Assembly (NCBI RefSeq): GCF_009758205.1
Contig: NZ_WRXN01000001.1
Coordinates: 682,001-746,000, forward strand
Direction: 5' to 3'
DNA: 64,000 nucleotides
Source of the DNA: Chitinophaga tropicalis
GTDB lineage: Bacteria; Bacteroidota; Bacteroidia; Chitinophagales; Chitinophagaceae
Below the pieces are notes generated by a model. The model did not search any database. It was not told where the DNA came from and saw only the letters and a list, made by a program, of their open reading frames with translations. Positions 55,458 to 63,892 of this stretch are shown here, piece after piece (within the stretch, counting starts at the first letter, position 1; the number at the start of each line of letters is the position of its first letter). Made by a program: the position numbers and the translations under genes.

Positions 55458-56204
55458 CTATTTTATGACCTTTACTTTCGGATGGAAAAGATGGGTGATC
55501 TTATAAAGCAGTTTATTGAAGCCCTGCCCCATATCATGTCCTTTCTGCCAGCGTTTCATATAGATATAACCTGCCAGTGCTCCGCCAATCAGGGCGGGCA
55601 GTGACGTGAGGTCCTGGCTGCCAAAAGAGAAGCTGGCAATATTTACGATGATAAATATTACCGTCACTATCCAGAAAGGAATAGGCAGATTGGAAAGCAG
55701 CCTGTATTGGGGCGCTACTACTGTAGCTCCTATAGCCAGGCCCATAATGCTGGCAGCTGCGCCGGTAGTGCTGGCAAAAGGCTGTATGTACTGGAAGGCA
55801 GGGATCAGCTGCATACAGGCCAGGTAAAATATCATCCCGGCAAGACCGCTGAAAAGATACAGCGGAAGTATACGCCGGTGGCCCGCCTGGTCCTGCAGTA
55901 CATATCCAAAACAACAGAGCCATACCATATTACTGAAAATGGCCAGTGTACCCGTATGGGTGAACAGCGAGGTGATAATAACCCAGGGCTGATGTATAAG
56001 CCGGGTAAGATCTGCCGGCAGCAGCAGGTGCCGGAGTACATCGTCATGGAAACGGGCCGGCGGATTGCCTTCTATGCCATAAATGATCTCGGTAAAGAAC
56101 AGCAGGATAAATACTGTAACGTTTACCAGGACCAGTTGTGTGACCATATTCCTCTCTTCTCCCAGGGACAGGGAAGAAGGTTGTTCTCTTTCCTCAGTGT
56201 GCAT
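55458..56204 (-). CDS. Rhomboid-family protein lacking catalytic Ser and His (pseudoprotease)
   Basis: A 248-residue membrane protein with six helices and rhomboid topology. Aligned by eye to the neighbouring active rhomboid, the catalytic GASGAVYG becomes GAAASIMG at about 148-155, so the serine is Ala. The AHLGG histidine motif becomes ALIGG near 204-208. The upstream HGSVGHLFMNM loop becomes HTGTLAIFSNM, losing one His but keeping the Asn. All strand positions match otherwise (QDQAGHRRILPLYLFSGLAG). The protein should be unable to cleave and may act like an iRhom, binding or chaperoning substrates or the active partner. The gene starts 18 bases after the active rhomboid gene. Confidence 0.82.
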   Translation of the reverse strand: MHTEEREQPSSLSLGEERNMVTQLVLVNVTVFILLFFTEIIYGIEGNPPARFHDDVLRHLLLPADLTRLIHQPWVIITSLFTHTGTLAIFSNMVWLCCFGYVLQDQAGHRRILPLYLFSGLAGMIFYLACMQLIPAFQYIQPFASTTGAAASIMGLAIGATVVAPQYRLLSNLPIPFWIVTVIFIIVNIASFSFGSQDLTSLPALIGGALAGYIYMKRWQKGHDMGQGFNKLLYKITHLFHPKVKVIK

Positions 56205-56222
56205 GTCACAGAATATTTTATG

Positions 56223-57026
56223 TTAGTAAAAATGTCTTCGGTTCTTTCTGTTCCAGACCTTCAGTAATATATAACTGAATAATACCCCACCCAGATGCGC
56301 AAAGTGAGCTACATTATCGCCGGCAGAGTTTTGTACGCCCAGCACCAGCTCCATGATAATGAGTATGCCGATCAGGTATTTTGCCTTGATAGGGAACAGG
56401 AAGTAAAGATAGATCAGGTTATTGGGGAACAGGTAGCCAAATGCGAACAGCAGTCCGTATACAGCGCCCGATGCACCCAGTATGGCATTGTCAATATTGA
56501 GCTGCAGGTATTTGGAAAGGAAGAACCTGGCATAGTTCAGTTCTCCCGGTGTGGTCGGGTAGCCCAGTTCATACTGATCAAGCGCCAGGTCATATCTCTT
56601 TTGCAGCACCGCAAAGTTGGTGGCGGAAGGATGCGCCAGGAATGCCTGTATATCATGTGTAAGACGGGTATTCTCATAAGTAAGCACACCCAGGTAGAAC
56701 AGGGCGGCGCCTATACCACATACCATGTAGAATATAAGAAAGCGTTTGGGACCCCAGATATTTTCCAGGGTAGACCCGAACATCCAGAGGGTAAACATAT
56801 TCATGAACAGATGCCCTACAGAACCGTGCATGAAAAGGTGCGTTATCAGCTGGTGAGGCTTAAACAGGCTGGACCCCCAGTAATGCAGTGCAAAAATTTC
56901 ATTGATCTTTTCTCCGAAATCCGGACCTAATGCGTTTTGCGCAAGGAACACCAAACCATTGATGATCATCAGGTTTTTGATCACCAGGGGAAGTATTTCA
57001 AATCTGCCGGGCCTGAACTCGCTCAT
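56223..57026 (-). CDS. Rhomboid-family intramembrane serine protease
   Basis: A 267-residue six-helix membrane protease. The catalytic dyad is Ser186 in GASGAVYGL and His244 in HFAHLGGVL. The L1 loop has ENIWGPKRF, and HGSVGHLFMNM supplies the oxyanion His and Asn. Between the helices following YMVCGIGAALFYLG there is a roughly 70-residue insertion (about 115-180) that is not part of the core fold. It precedes the inactive paralogue, and lies 22 bases after rlmD on the same strand. Confidence 0.92.
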   Translation of the reverse strand: MSEFRPGRFEILPLVIKNLMIINGLVFLAQNALGPDFGEKINEIFALHYWGSSLFKPHQLITHLFMHGSVGHLFMNMFTLWMFGSTLENIWGPKRFLIFYMVCGIGAALFYLGVLTYENTRLTHDIQAFLAHPSATNFAVLQKRYDLALDQYELGYPTTPGELNYARFFLSKYLQLNIDNAILGASGAVYGLLFAFGYLFPNNLIYLYFLFPIKAKYLIGILIIMELVLGVQNSAGDNVAHFAHLGGVLFSYILLKVWNRKNRRHFY

Positions 57027-57048
57027 TATGATTCCTATTCTTTAATGA

Positions 57049-58455
57049 TTAATTTCTTTTTTCCAGCAATACCACGTTTTCAATATGATGGGTATGCGGG
57101 AACATATCTACGGGTTGTATCTTTTTTACGCTGTACAGCGGGTCAAGCAGCGCCAGGTCCCTGGCTTGTGTGGCCGGATTACAACTTACATATACTATAC
57201 GGGGAGCAGCAATCTCCAGTAATTTGTTGACCAGTTTTTCGTGCATTCCGGCCCTGGGAGGGTCGGTGATCACTACGTCCGGTTGTCCGTGCTGCGCAAA
57301 GAAAGCGTCATCACAAATATCTACAACATCACCTGCAAAAAACTCAGCATTGTTCACCCCGTTGCGGGCTGCATTTTCCTTTGCATCGTCTATTGCTTCC
57401 TTAATCTGTTCCACTCCAACTACCTTGCCTGCTTTCCGGGATACAAAAATACCAATACTGCCTGTTCCACAATACAGGTCATACACAATTTCTGTTCCTG
57501 TAAGCCCTGCAAATTCTCTTGTTACCTGGTACAGGGCTTCTCCCTGGTAGGTATTGGTCTGGAAAAAGGACTTGGGCCCTATCTTGAAAACAAAATCTTC
57601 CAGCTTCTCCTCTACATATCCTTTTCCGGAATATACTTTAGGTTCCAGGTCAAAGATAGTATCGTTCAGCTTGGGATTGATGGTATACAGCACAGTGGTA
57701 ATACCTGGTACGGTTGCCATCAGATGGTCCAGCAGCGCTTCCCTGTCCTCTTTATTCTCATGATGGATCACCAGGTTCACCATCACTTCCCCGGTAGTGC
57801 AGATCCTGATCACCAGGTTGCGCAGCCATCCTTCTTTGGCTCGGATATCATAAAAAGAGAGATCGTTTGCCAGGGCGTATTCGCGGATAGTGTTCCGGAT
57901 AGCGTTTACCGGCTCTGCCTGCAGATAGCAGGTATTGATGTCCAGCACCTTGTCAAACAGTTTGGGTACATGGAAACCCAGTGCGTTCTTCCGGGGGATA
58001 GAGCCGTCTTCGTTCAGCTCTTCTGCCGGCAGGTATGCTTTATTACTGAAAGTGAACTCAAGTTTATTGCGGTAGTGGGTGGTATGCTTTGAACCCAGGA
58101 TAGGCTGCATAGGAGGCAGCTCCAGTTTGCCGATACGCTGAAGATTGTCTGCTACCTGCTGCTGCTTGTATTCCAGCTGCTGGGAGTAGGGAAGCATCTG
58201 CCATTTGCAGCCGCCGCAATTGCCAAAATGCTCACAGAAAGGTTCTACCCGGTTGGCCGCATAGGAATGTATACGGATGGCCCTGCCTTCAGCCCAGTCT
58301 TTTTTGTTCTTACCAAGACGGACATCCACCACATCGCCGGGTACCACACCTCCTTCTATAAAGATCACTTTGCCATCTATACGGGCCAGTGCCTTACCCT
58401 CTGCCGCATATGCGCTAACGGGTACATTTTCAAGAATAACATTTTTTTTCCTCAC
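57049..58455 (-). CDS. rlmD: 23S rRNA (uracil(1939)-C5)-methyltransferase RlmD family (TrmA/RumA)
   Basis: A 468-residue SAM-dependent RNA methyltransferase. An N-terminal TRAM domain (residues about 1-60) is followed by Fe-S cysteines in CEHFGNCGGCKWQ and a further cysteine in NTCYLQAEP. The SAM-binding region is IVYDLYCGTGSIGIFVS with catalytic YVSCNPATQARDL. Activity on U1939 specifically is assumed from the family; TrmA-type tRNA activity is less likely because of the cluster. The start is a GTG at 58453-58455 with a consensus -7 element only five bases away. Confidence 0.9.
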   Translation of the reverse strand: MRKKNVILENVPVSAYAAEGKALARIDGKVIFIEGGVVPGDVVDVRLGKNKKDWAEGRAIRIHSYAANRVEPFCEHFGNCGGCKWQMLPYSQQLEYKQQQVADNLQRIGKLELPPMQPILGSKHTTHYRNKLEFTFSNKAYLPAEELNEDGSIPRKNALGFHVPKLFDKVLDINTCYLQAEPVNAIRNTIREYALANDLSFYDIRAKEGWLRNLVIRICTTGEVMVNLVIHHENKEDREALLDHLMATVPGITTVLYTINPKLNDTIFDLEPKVYSGKGYVEEKLEDFVFKIGPKSFFQTNTYQGEALYQVTREFAGLTGTEIVYDLYCGTGSIGIFVSRKAGKVVGVEQIKEAIDDAKENAARNGVNNAEFFAGDVVDICDDAFFAQHGQPDVVITDPPRAGMHEKLVNKLLEIAAPRIVYVSCNPATQARDLALLDPLYSVKKIQPVDMFPHTHHIENVVLLEKRN

Positions 58456-58460
58456 GGGTG

Positions 58461-58468
58461 CAAAGGTA
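58461..58468 (-). promoter_or_regulatory. -7 promoter element (TACCTTTG) of rlmD
   Basis: An exact TAnnTTTG match five bases upstream of the GTG start, implying a leaderless transcript for the rlmD-rhomboid region. Confidence 0.5.
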
Positions 58469-58499
58469 GGGCGATTTTTGCGTTTTCCCTTTTCGTTGT

Positions 58500-58507
58500 T
58501 ACATTTA
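58500..58507 (+). promoter_or_regulatory. -7-like promoter element (TACATTTA) of the TlpA-like gene
   Basis: A TAnnTTTA variant 15 bases before the ATG. The rlmD and TlpA-like promoters are back to back within about 50 bases. Confidence 0.35.
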
Positions 58508-58522
58508 CACCAACTATGTCCT

Positions 58523-59932
58523 ATGCGTAAACTTATTATGATACTGGCCTTTGTATGCTGTTGTATACAGCTTCAGGCCCAGGGCTACCAGCTTACGGTA
58601 CAACTAAAGCAGTACAAAGAGGGAAGAATATACCTGGCCCACTATATGGGCAAAAACTTTTATATGGCAGATTCTGCCCTGTTAAATCCGCAGGGGGTAG
58701 CTGTCATGAAGGGAAAGGAAAACCTGCCCGGGGGGATTTATATCCTGCTGCTGCCGGGAAAGCAACGCTACTTCGAAATGTTACTGGATAATAAAGATCA
58801 GCAGTTCTCCATTACAGCAGATACGACAGACCTGATCACCAAAACAGTATTTAAAACCTCTGCAGAGAACGAGCTGTTTCAGTCTTACAATAAATTCCTG
58901 ACAAAAGATATCACCGCATTAGGTAAGGAAATAGAGTCCCGGATAGCTGCTCATACAGCAGCCGATTCTGCCCTGGCAACAGAAAAACAGGCGGAACTGC
59001 GTAAAAAGCTGCAGGACTACAGGAATGACCTGATTGCTCAGCATCCCAAAAGCCTTCTGTCAAGTATTTTCAGGGCAATGAAGGAGCCGGAAGTACCACC
59101 AACTCCTGCCGGTGCAGATTCTACCTTCCCTTACCGTTATTATAAAACACATTACTGGGATAATGTAAATCTGGGTGATGGCCGCCTGGTGCGCACCAAT
59201 GTGATCGAAAGTAAACTGCAACGTTATTTTACCCAGCTGGTACCGCTGGACCCTGATTCCATCAATGTGGAATGTGACAACATCATTGCTAAGGCCAGGA
59301 AAGATAAGGAGATGTTCAAGTTTGTGCTGTGGTGGCTTACCTACAATTATGAAACGTCCAAATACATGGGTATGGACGCCGTATTTGTTCACCTGGTAGA
59401 GAAATACTACGTAGCTGGCGATGCTTACTGGCTGAATGATGAACAGCTGAATAAAGTGATTGCCCGGGCATATGCCATGGCGCCTAATCTTATTGGTCAG
59501 CAGGCGCCTCCGCTGGAAGTGAAGGATTCGCTTATGAAGCCGGTATCACTCTATACTACAAAATCGAAATATACGGTACTCGTCTTCTGGGACCCTACCT
59601 GCGGGCATTGTAAAATAGAGATACCCAAGCTGGATTCTGCGTATAAGGCTAGCTGGAAGAACAAAGGGGTTACTATGATCGGGTTTAAAACCGAAGGCAC
59701 CAGGGAAGAATGGCAGAACTTTATTAAAGAGCATGATCTCAGTGGCTGGATGCATGTCTGGGACCCGAACGCGCAAAGTAATTTCCGCCGTCTCTATGAT
59801 GTTTACAGTACTCCGGTGCTTTATCTGCTGGATGAGAAAAAGAAGATACTTGCTAAACGTCTGGGAGTAGAACAGCTGGATGAGTTTTTGGAAAAATCTG
59901 AAGTTAAGAACGGGGCTGTTCAAAATAAATAA
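58523..59932 (+). CDS. TlpA-like thiol-disulfide oxidoreductase with DUF4369/DUF5106
   Basis: A 469-residue exported protein. The signal peptide ends near IQLQAQ. DUF4369 covers about 25-115 (YQLTVQLKQYKEGRIYLAH), DUF5106 the middle, and a thioredoxin domain the C-terminal 150 residues. The redox motif is CGHC at 360-363 in FWDPTCGHCKIEIPKLD, and the cis-Pro context is VYSTPVLYLLDEKK. It is a periplasmic thiol-disulfide exchanger, partner unknown. A longer frame from 58277 antisense to rlmD is rejected. The gene is followed by a family terminator. Confidence 0.9.
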   Translation: MRKLIMILAFVCCCIQLQAQGYQLTVQLKQYKEGRIYLAHYMGKNFYMADSALLNPQGVAVMKGKENLPGGIYILLLPGKQRYFEMLLDNKDQQFSITADTTDLITKTVFKTSAENELFQSYNKFLTKDITALGKEIESRIAAHTAADSALATEKQAELRKKLQDYRNDLIAQHPKSLLSSIFRAMKEPEVPPTPAGADSTFPYRYYKTHYWDNVNLGDGRLVRTNVIESKLQRYFTQLVPLDPDSINVECDNIIAKARKDKEMFKFVLWWLTYNYETSKYMGMDAVFVHLVEKYYVAGDAYWLNDEQLNKVIARAYAMAPNLIGQQAPPLEVKDSLMKPVSLYTTKSKYTVLVFWDPTCGHCKIEIPKLDSAYKASWKNKGVTMIGFKTEGTREEWQNFIKEHDLSGWMHVWDPNAQSNFRRLYDVYSTPVLYLLDEKKKILAKRLGVEQLDEFLEKSEVKNGAVQNK

Positions 59933-59972
59933 ACATATTTTCCGGGCAGACCTCCGGGCTGCCCTTAACTAA

Positions 59973-60013
59973 AAAAAAAAACGAGTTTGCCGAAGGCAAA
60001 CTCGTTTTTTTTT
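59973..60013 (+). terminator. Intrinsic terminator, GCCGAAGGC family (GAGTTT variant)
   Basis: Perfect 19-base arms around GAA. The stem reads ACGAGTTTGCC here, with matched changes on the other arm. It terminates the TlpA-like gene. Confidence 0.85.
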
Positions 60014-60197
60014 GCCCATTAAAAATGCCATAAAAACTCCCCTCAAAAGAAACCCTTCCTCCTTGCAAAACACCCTAAATCGTAACATGAAATTTTTTTT
60101 TATGCTGTAATTTATTTACTTGCAGTCAGATAAGCTTGCTGATTTTTGTTTTGGCATAGTCTTTGGAAGTTGAGAAGCAGGATCAAATTTTACGGTT

Positions 60198-60887
60198 ATG
60201 ACGAAGAAGATTATCCTTTCATTAGCAGCCCTGGTCATTTCTCTGGGAGCAATGTCCCAGGTGCGCGTAGGGGTCAAAGGAGGTTGGAACCTATCCAGTC
60301 TCACTGTTGACAACGACGGATCTGTCGATAAGGACAGGTCGTTATCCGGTTACCATATCGGCTTGATCGCAGATATGCCGCTGGTACCGCGAATCTTATC
60401 TTTCCAACCCGGCGTATTCTATAGTACAAAGGGGGCGAAGCTGGTTTCCGGAGATGAAGACAGCCAGAACTACACAAAGTTCACTACAAGACCTCAGTAC
60501 ATTGAAGTCCCTTTGAACTTTATCGGTAAGATCCCTGTAGGTGCAAATACTAAGTTATTTGCCGGTATAGGGCCTTATTTCGCATTTGGTGTAGCCGGAA
60601 AGAACAAAGTATATACCACTATTGGTGGTGTAACCACAACGACAGAATCTGATATTAAATGGGACGATGACACTCCTTTCAATGACGGAGATCCCAACAA
60701 GGGGCTCAACAAATACAAACGTTTTGACTGGGGTGGTAATCTGCAGGTAGGCGCCGAATTCCGGAACGTATTGATATCTGCGCAGTACGGAATGGGCTTT
60801 GGTAAGATCAATTCCGGTTCTGATAACAGCAGCGATGACAAAAACAAGAACCGTGTGTTCAGTATTTCTGCTGGTTACCTTTTCTGA
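60198..60887 (+). CDS. Outer-membrane beta-barrel protein, PorT family (first of three)
   Basis: A 229-residue porin-like protein with a signal peptide ending near LGAMSQ. The mature start VRVGVKGGWNLSSL and the C-terminal FSISAGYLF (aromatic last residue for BAM recognition) are typical of eight-stranded barrels of the outer_membrane_beta-barrel (PorT/OmpA-like) type. Internal landmarks are QPGVFYSTKGAKL, PLNFIGKIPVGANTKLFAGIGPYFAFGVAGK, cited in part as FAGIGPYFAFG. No pore substrate can be assigned. It is the first of three tandem relatives. Confidence 0.85.
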   Translation: MTKKIILSLAALVISLGAMSQVRVGVKGGWNLSSLTVDNDGSVDKDRSLSGYHIGLIADMPLVPRILSFQPGVFYSTKGAKLVSGDEDSQNYTKFTTRPQYIEVPLNFIGKIPVGANTKLFAGIGPYFAFGVAGKNKVYTTIGGVTTTTESDIKWDDDTPFNDGDPNKGLNKYKRFDWGGNLQVGAEFRNVLISAQYGMGFGKINSGSDNSSDDKNKNRVFSISAGYLF

Positions 60888-61029
60888 TACGGGGCAATAT
60901 TTAATAATAAAGAGCAAGTCAAATCCGGACGTAAACAGGCAACGTCTTTTTAACTACAAACAACAGCTATAAAGAAGGTATAACATCCGGAACGCCTGTA
61001 GGATGTTATCCCCAACTTAAAACACCTAT

Positions 61030-61653
61030 ATGAAAAAGGTATTATTGTTTTCCGCAGCGCTGCTGATCGCAGGCGTAACTTTTGGTCAGAGCAAACCTAA
61101 ATTCGGTATCCTGGCTGGTCCTAACTTCTCCAGTGCAACTATCAAAAACCTGACAGAAAATTCCGGTAAAGAAACTACTGACCTGCTGGTTGGCGTAAGA
61201 GCTGGTGTAACTGTAGATCTGCCACTGGCTGACGAATTCTACATTGGTACTGGTTTACTGTTTGCCGGAAAAGGTGGTAAAAACATCATGGATGCAGACG
61301 TTAAAGCTAACCTGTCTTACTTGCAGCTGCCTATCAACTTCCTGTTCAAACCTGAAGTTGGCGCCGGTAGCCTGAACCTGGGCGCTGGTCCTTATGTAGC
61401 TTACGGTATTGGCGGTAAGTTCAAAACCAAAGTTGGAGACGTTGAAACTAAAACGGATGCTTTTGGCGATAACGGTGGCCTGAAACGTTTTGACGCTGGT
61501 CTGGGCCTGGTAGCTGGTTACGAACTGAAAACAGGTCTGTACCTGGGTATCAATGCTGACCTGGGCCTGGTAAACATCGCTGATAATGAAGGCGGTGGAG
61601 ACGGTAGCTGGAAAAACACCTCTTTCGGTGTTTCCGTAGGATATAAATTCTAA
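61030..61653 (+). CDS. Outer-membrane beta-barrel protein, PorT family (second of three)
   Basis: A 207-residue relative of the preceding gene. The signal ends at VTFGQ, the mature opening is PKFGILAGPNFSSATIKN, and the end is FGVSVGYKF. The barrel landmarks GTGLLFAGKGGKN, YLQLPINFLFKPE and LGAGPYVAYGIGGKF align with its neighbour. Codon use is highly regular, hinting at strong expression. A terminator follows. Confidence 0.85.
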   Translation: MKKVLLFSAALLIAGVTFGQSKPKFGILAGPNFSSATIKNLTENSGKETTDLLVGVRAGVTVDLPLADEFYIGTGLLFAGKGGKNIMDADVKANLSYLQLPINFLFKPEVGAGSLNLGAGPYVAYGIGGKFKTKVGDVETKTDAFGDNGGLKRFDAGLGLVAGYELKTGLYLGINADLGLVNIADNEGGGDGSWKNTSFGVSVGYKF

Positions 61654-61669
61654 GGCAGGCAAATATTTA

Positions 61670-61708
61670 AATAAAGGCCCTCATCTCATGATGGGGGCCC
61701 TTTATTTT
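61670..61708 (+). terminator. Intrinsic terminator after the second barrel gene
   Basis: AATAAAGGCCC...CATGATG...GGGCCCTTTATT forms a stem followed by T-rich sequence. It also contains a CATGATG loop. Confidence 0.7.
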
Positions 61709-61922
61709 AACCCCTTTTCGCTGGAAAATTTCAAAATTATACCCCTGTTTATAAGTAATTTCTCATATTTCCAGTTTTTTTTAAACATTTTTGAACCAAT
61801 CCCATAACAATTTCGTTAATTTAATTCGTCGACTGGAATGCCGTATGGACCCTGATATTCAGCCCGGTACCTACCAGAAAACACAGCATAACCTCAGATG
61901 TCTGTCCATCAATGTTCAACGC

Positions 61923-62627
61923 ATGAGTAAATTTACTCCCTTGTTGTTATCAGTAATATTACTGACAACAAGTATATCCCTATATGCTCAGGTGAGCATA
62001 GGTTTTAGAGGAGGGTACACCCTATCTGCCACTCAGATCAGAGAAGCCTCCGGTTATAAAAGCAATGGTCTTGGCTCCGGCAGTCAGTTAAAGAACTGGC
62101 ATGCTGACCTTGTGATCAATATTCCCTTGTATGAAAAGTTATATCTCCAGCCCGTGTTACGGTATGTTACCAAAGGCGCTTACCTGAAGCCTTCAGAAAT
62201 GCAGCAGGATGCCATTGTGGAATCTGCCAACAAGATCCGCCTGCATTACCTGGAAGTTCCGGCCAACCTTGTACTCAAGATCCCTTTCTCTGCCGGGAAA
62301 ATAGTAATAGGGGGCGGCCCTTATCTTGCCTATGGCCTGGCAGGCAGCTATAACCTGGACCTGCTCTATAATGGAAGGGTAGTAGAGACCAACACCCAGT
62401 CAGTAGATTTCAGCAGCCGGGATAAAGGTATCACCCCCGGATTAAGACTGAACCGCTGGGATGCCGGCGTTAATGCTATGGCAGGCGTAGAGCTGGGAGA
62501 TATGCTGATGATAGGCGTCAACTACAGTAAAGGCCTGAAGAACCTGGACCGCTCAAAAGGTTCCACCATCAGGAACAGCTATATAGGCCTCAGCGTGGGA
62601 ATACTGTTGAACAGGGAAGATTACTGA
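61923..62627 (+). CDS. Outer-membrane beta-barrel protein, PorT family (third of three)
   Basis: A 234-residue relative of the two preceding proteins. The signal peptide MSKFTPLLLSVILLTTSISL precedes a mature opening VSIGFRGGYTLSATQI. Shared barrel motifs are LYLQPVLRYVTKGAYL, LEVPANLVLKIPFSAGK and IGGGPYLAYGLAGSY. It ends YIGLSVGILLNREDY, so unlike its neighbours the last residues are not an aromatic barrel strand end. The frame extends upstream to 61791 but the signal peptide fixes the start at 61923. Confidence 0.8.
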   Translation: MSKFTPLLLSVILLTTSISLYAQVSIGFRGGYTLSATQIREASGYKSNGLGSGSQLKNWHADLVINIPLYEKLYLQPVLRYVTKGAYLKPSEMQQDAIVESANKIRLHYLEVPANLVLKIPFSAGKIVIGGGPYLAYGLAGSYNLDLLYNGRVVETNTQSVDFSSRDKGITPGLRLNRWDAGVNAMAGVELGDMLMIGVNYSKGLKNLDRSKGSTIRNSYIGLSVGILLNREDY

Positions 62628-62649
62628 TCGTAAAATATTCAGCAAAATG

Positions 62650-62680
62650 TAATGCCGGCCATAAGCCGGCATTTTTTTTT
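62650..62680 (+). terminator. Intrinsic terminator after the third barrel gene
   Basis: ATGCCGGC pairs with GCCGGCAT around CATAA, followed by nine or more Ts, 23 bases after the stop. Confidence 0.85.
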
Positions 62681-62844
62681 ATTTCTTATAGGGGGGAGGT
62701 CCTTTCTCCCCGTTTTAATGATACAAACAAAGACTCTTAGTTCTCAACATAGGACAAAACAAAAAGTGTGACAGTTATTCAGACATGCCAGTACGTTTCA
62801 ACGTAATGGCATTTTTATTACCTGGATAAACGGCAACCTTGCAA

Positions 62845-62880
62845 TAAAAAAGCGGTCACGCCTCAGGCGGACCGCTTTTA
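62845..62880 (-). terminator. Intrinsic terminator of metF
   Basis: AAAAGCGGTC pairs with GACCGCTTTT, about 20 bases beyond the metF stop codon on the minus strand, with an A-run that reads as a T-run on that strand. Confidence 0.75.
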
Positions 62881-62899
62881 CCTTATTAAGATCTTAATA

Positions 62900-63850
62900 T
62901 TATAACGCTTCAATAGCCTTACAGATCACATTTGGCTTACCCAGTGTATAATAATGCAACACAGGAACACCAAAAGCTTTCAGTTCCCTTGACTGTTTAA
63001 TGAGCCATTCAGTACCTACAGCTTCCACTTCTTTATCCGTCTTACATTTCAGTATCTCGTTAGAAAACTCTGTAGGGATGTCTACATGGAAAGTCCTTGG
63101 CAGTACTGTCAGCTGTTTCCTGGAGGTAATAGGTTTCAATCCCGGTATAATAGGAACAGTGATACCCATTTCCCTGCATTTTGCCACAAAATCAAAGTAC
63201 TTCTGGTTATCGAAGAACATCTGTGTAACAATATAATCTGCCCCGTTCTCTACTTTCCGCTTCAGGTAACTCATATCCGTCTGCATATTGGGCGCTTCAA
63301 AATGTTTCTCAGGATACCCGGCCACACCTATACAGAATTTGGTCTTAACCCCGCTCTGCAGGTCTTCTTCCAGGTAAAGCCCGTTATTCATATTAACTAC
63401 CTGCTGCAGCAGCTCATCTGCATAACGGTGCCCATGAGGGTCCGGCTCAAAGAAAGATTCATTCTTTGCCGCATCCCCGCGTAGTACCAGCACATTATCT
63501 ACTCCCAGGTAATTAAGATCTATCAGCGCGTTCTCAGTTTCCTCCCTGCTAAACCCGCCGCAGATAAGATGGGGAACTGCATCGACATTGTAATGGTTCA
63601 TTACGGCAGCGCAGATGGCAACTGTTCCGGGTCTTTTACGTATCTCTACTTTCTCAAAGGTGCCGTCAGCCCGTTTTTTAAACATATGCTCACTCCTGTG
63701 ATAGGTCACGTTAATGAAGGCCGGCTTGAATGCCATCAGCGGGTCCAGGTGTTCATAGATAGACTCAATGCTCTTTCCCTTCAGTGGAGGAAGTATCTCA
63801 AAAGATATCAGGGTATCCTTCGCCTGCGCAATATGTTCTGTTACTTTCAT
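62900..63850 (-). CDS. metF: Methylenetetrahydrofolate reductase
   Basis: A 316-residue flavoenzyme that reduces 5,10-methylenetetrahydrofolate to 5-methyltetrahydrofolate for methionine synthesis. The (beta/alpha)8 barrel landmarks are SFEILPPLKGKSIESI (the catalytic Glu), FINVTYHRSEHMFK, PHLICGGFSREETEN, NVLVLRGDAAKNES, YIVTQMFFDNQKYFDFV and IPGLKPITSRKQL. The length matches bacterial MetF. It is transcribed towards the barrel genes and ends in its own terminator. A consensus -7 element lies 34 bases upstream. No riboswitch fold was noticed in the short leader. Confidence 0.96.
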   Translation of the reverse strand: MKVTEHIAQAKDTLISFEILPPLKGKSIESIYEHLDPLMAFKPAFINVTYHRSEHMFKKRADGTFEKVEIRKRPGTVAICAAVMNHYNVDAVPHLICGGFSREETENALIDLNYLGVDNVLVLRGDAAKNESFFEPDPHGHRYADELLQQVVNMNNGLYLEEDLQSGVKTKFCIGVAGYPEKHFEAPNMQTDMSYLKRKVENGADYIVTQMFFDNQKYFDFVAKCREMGITVPIIPGLKPITSRKQLTVLPRTFHVDIPTEFSNEILKCKTDKEVEAVGTEWLIKQSRELKAFGVPVLHYYTLGKPNVICKAIEAL

Positions 63851-63884
63851 GGTAAAATAAAAGTGGGCTTTAGTTAATGCCGGG

Positions 63885-63892
63885 CAAAAATA
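63885..63892 (-). promoter_or_regulatory. -7 promoter element (TATTTTTG) of metF
   Basis: An exact TAnnTTTG match 34 bases before the metF ATG on the minus strand. The 150 bases from metF to the window edge hold no gene I can see. Confidence 0.5.

Noticed and set aside
57241..58092. A 283-residue plus-strand frame within rlmD, and the 58277 extension of the TlpA-like gene.
   Set aside because: Both overlap the clear rlmD coding region. The TlpA-like signal peptide fixes its start at 58523.
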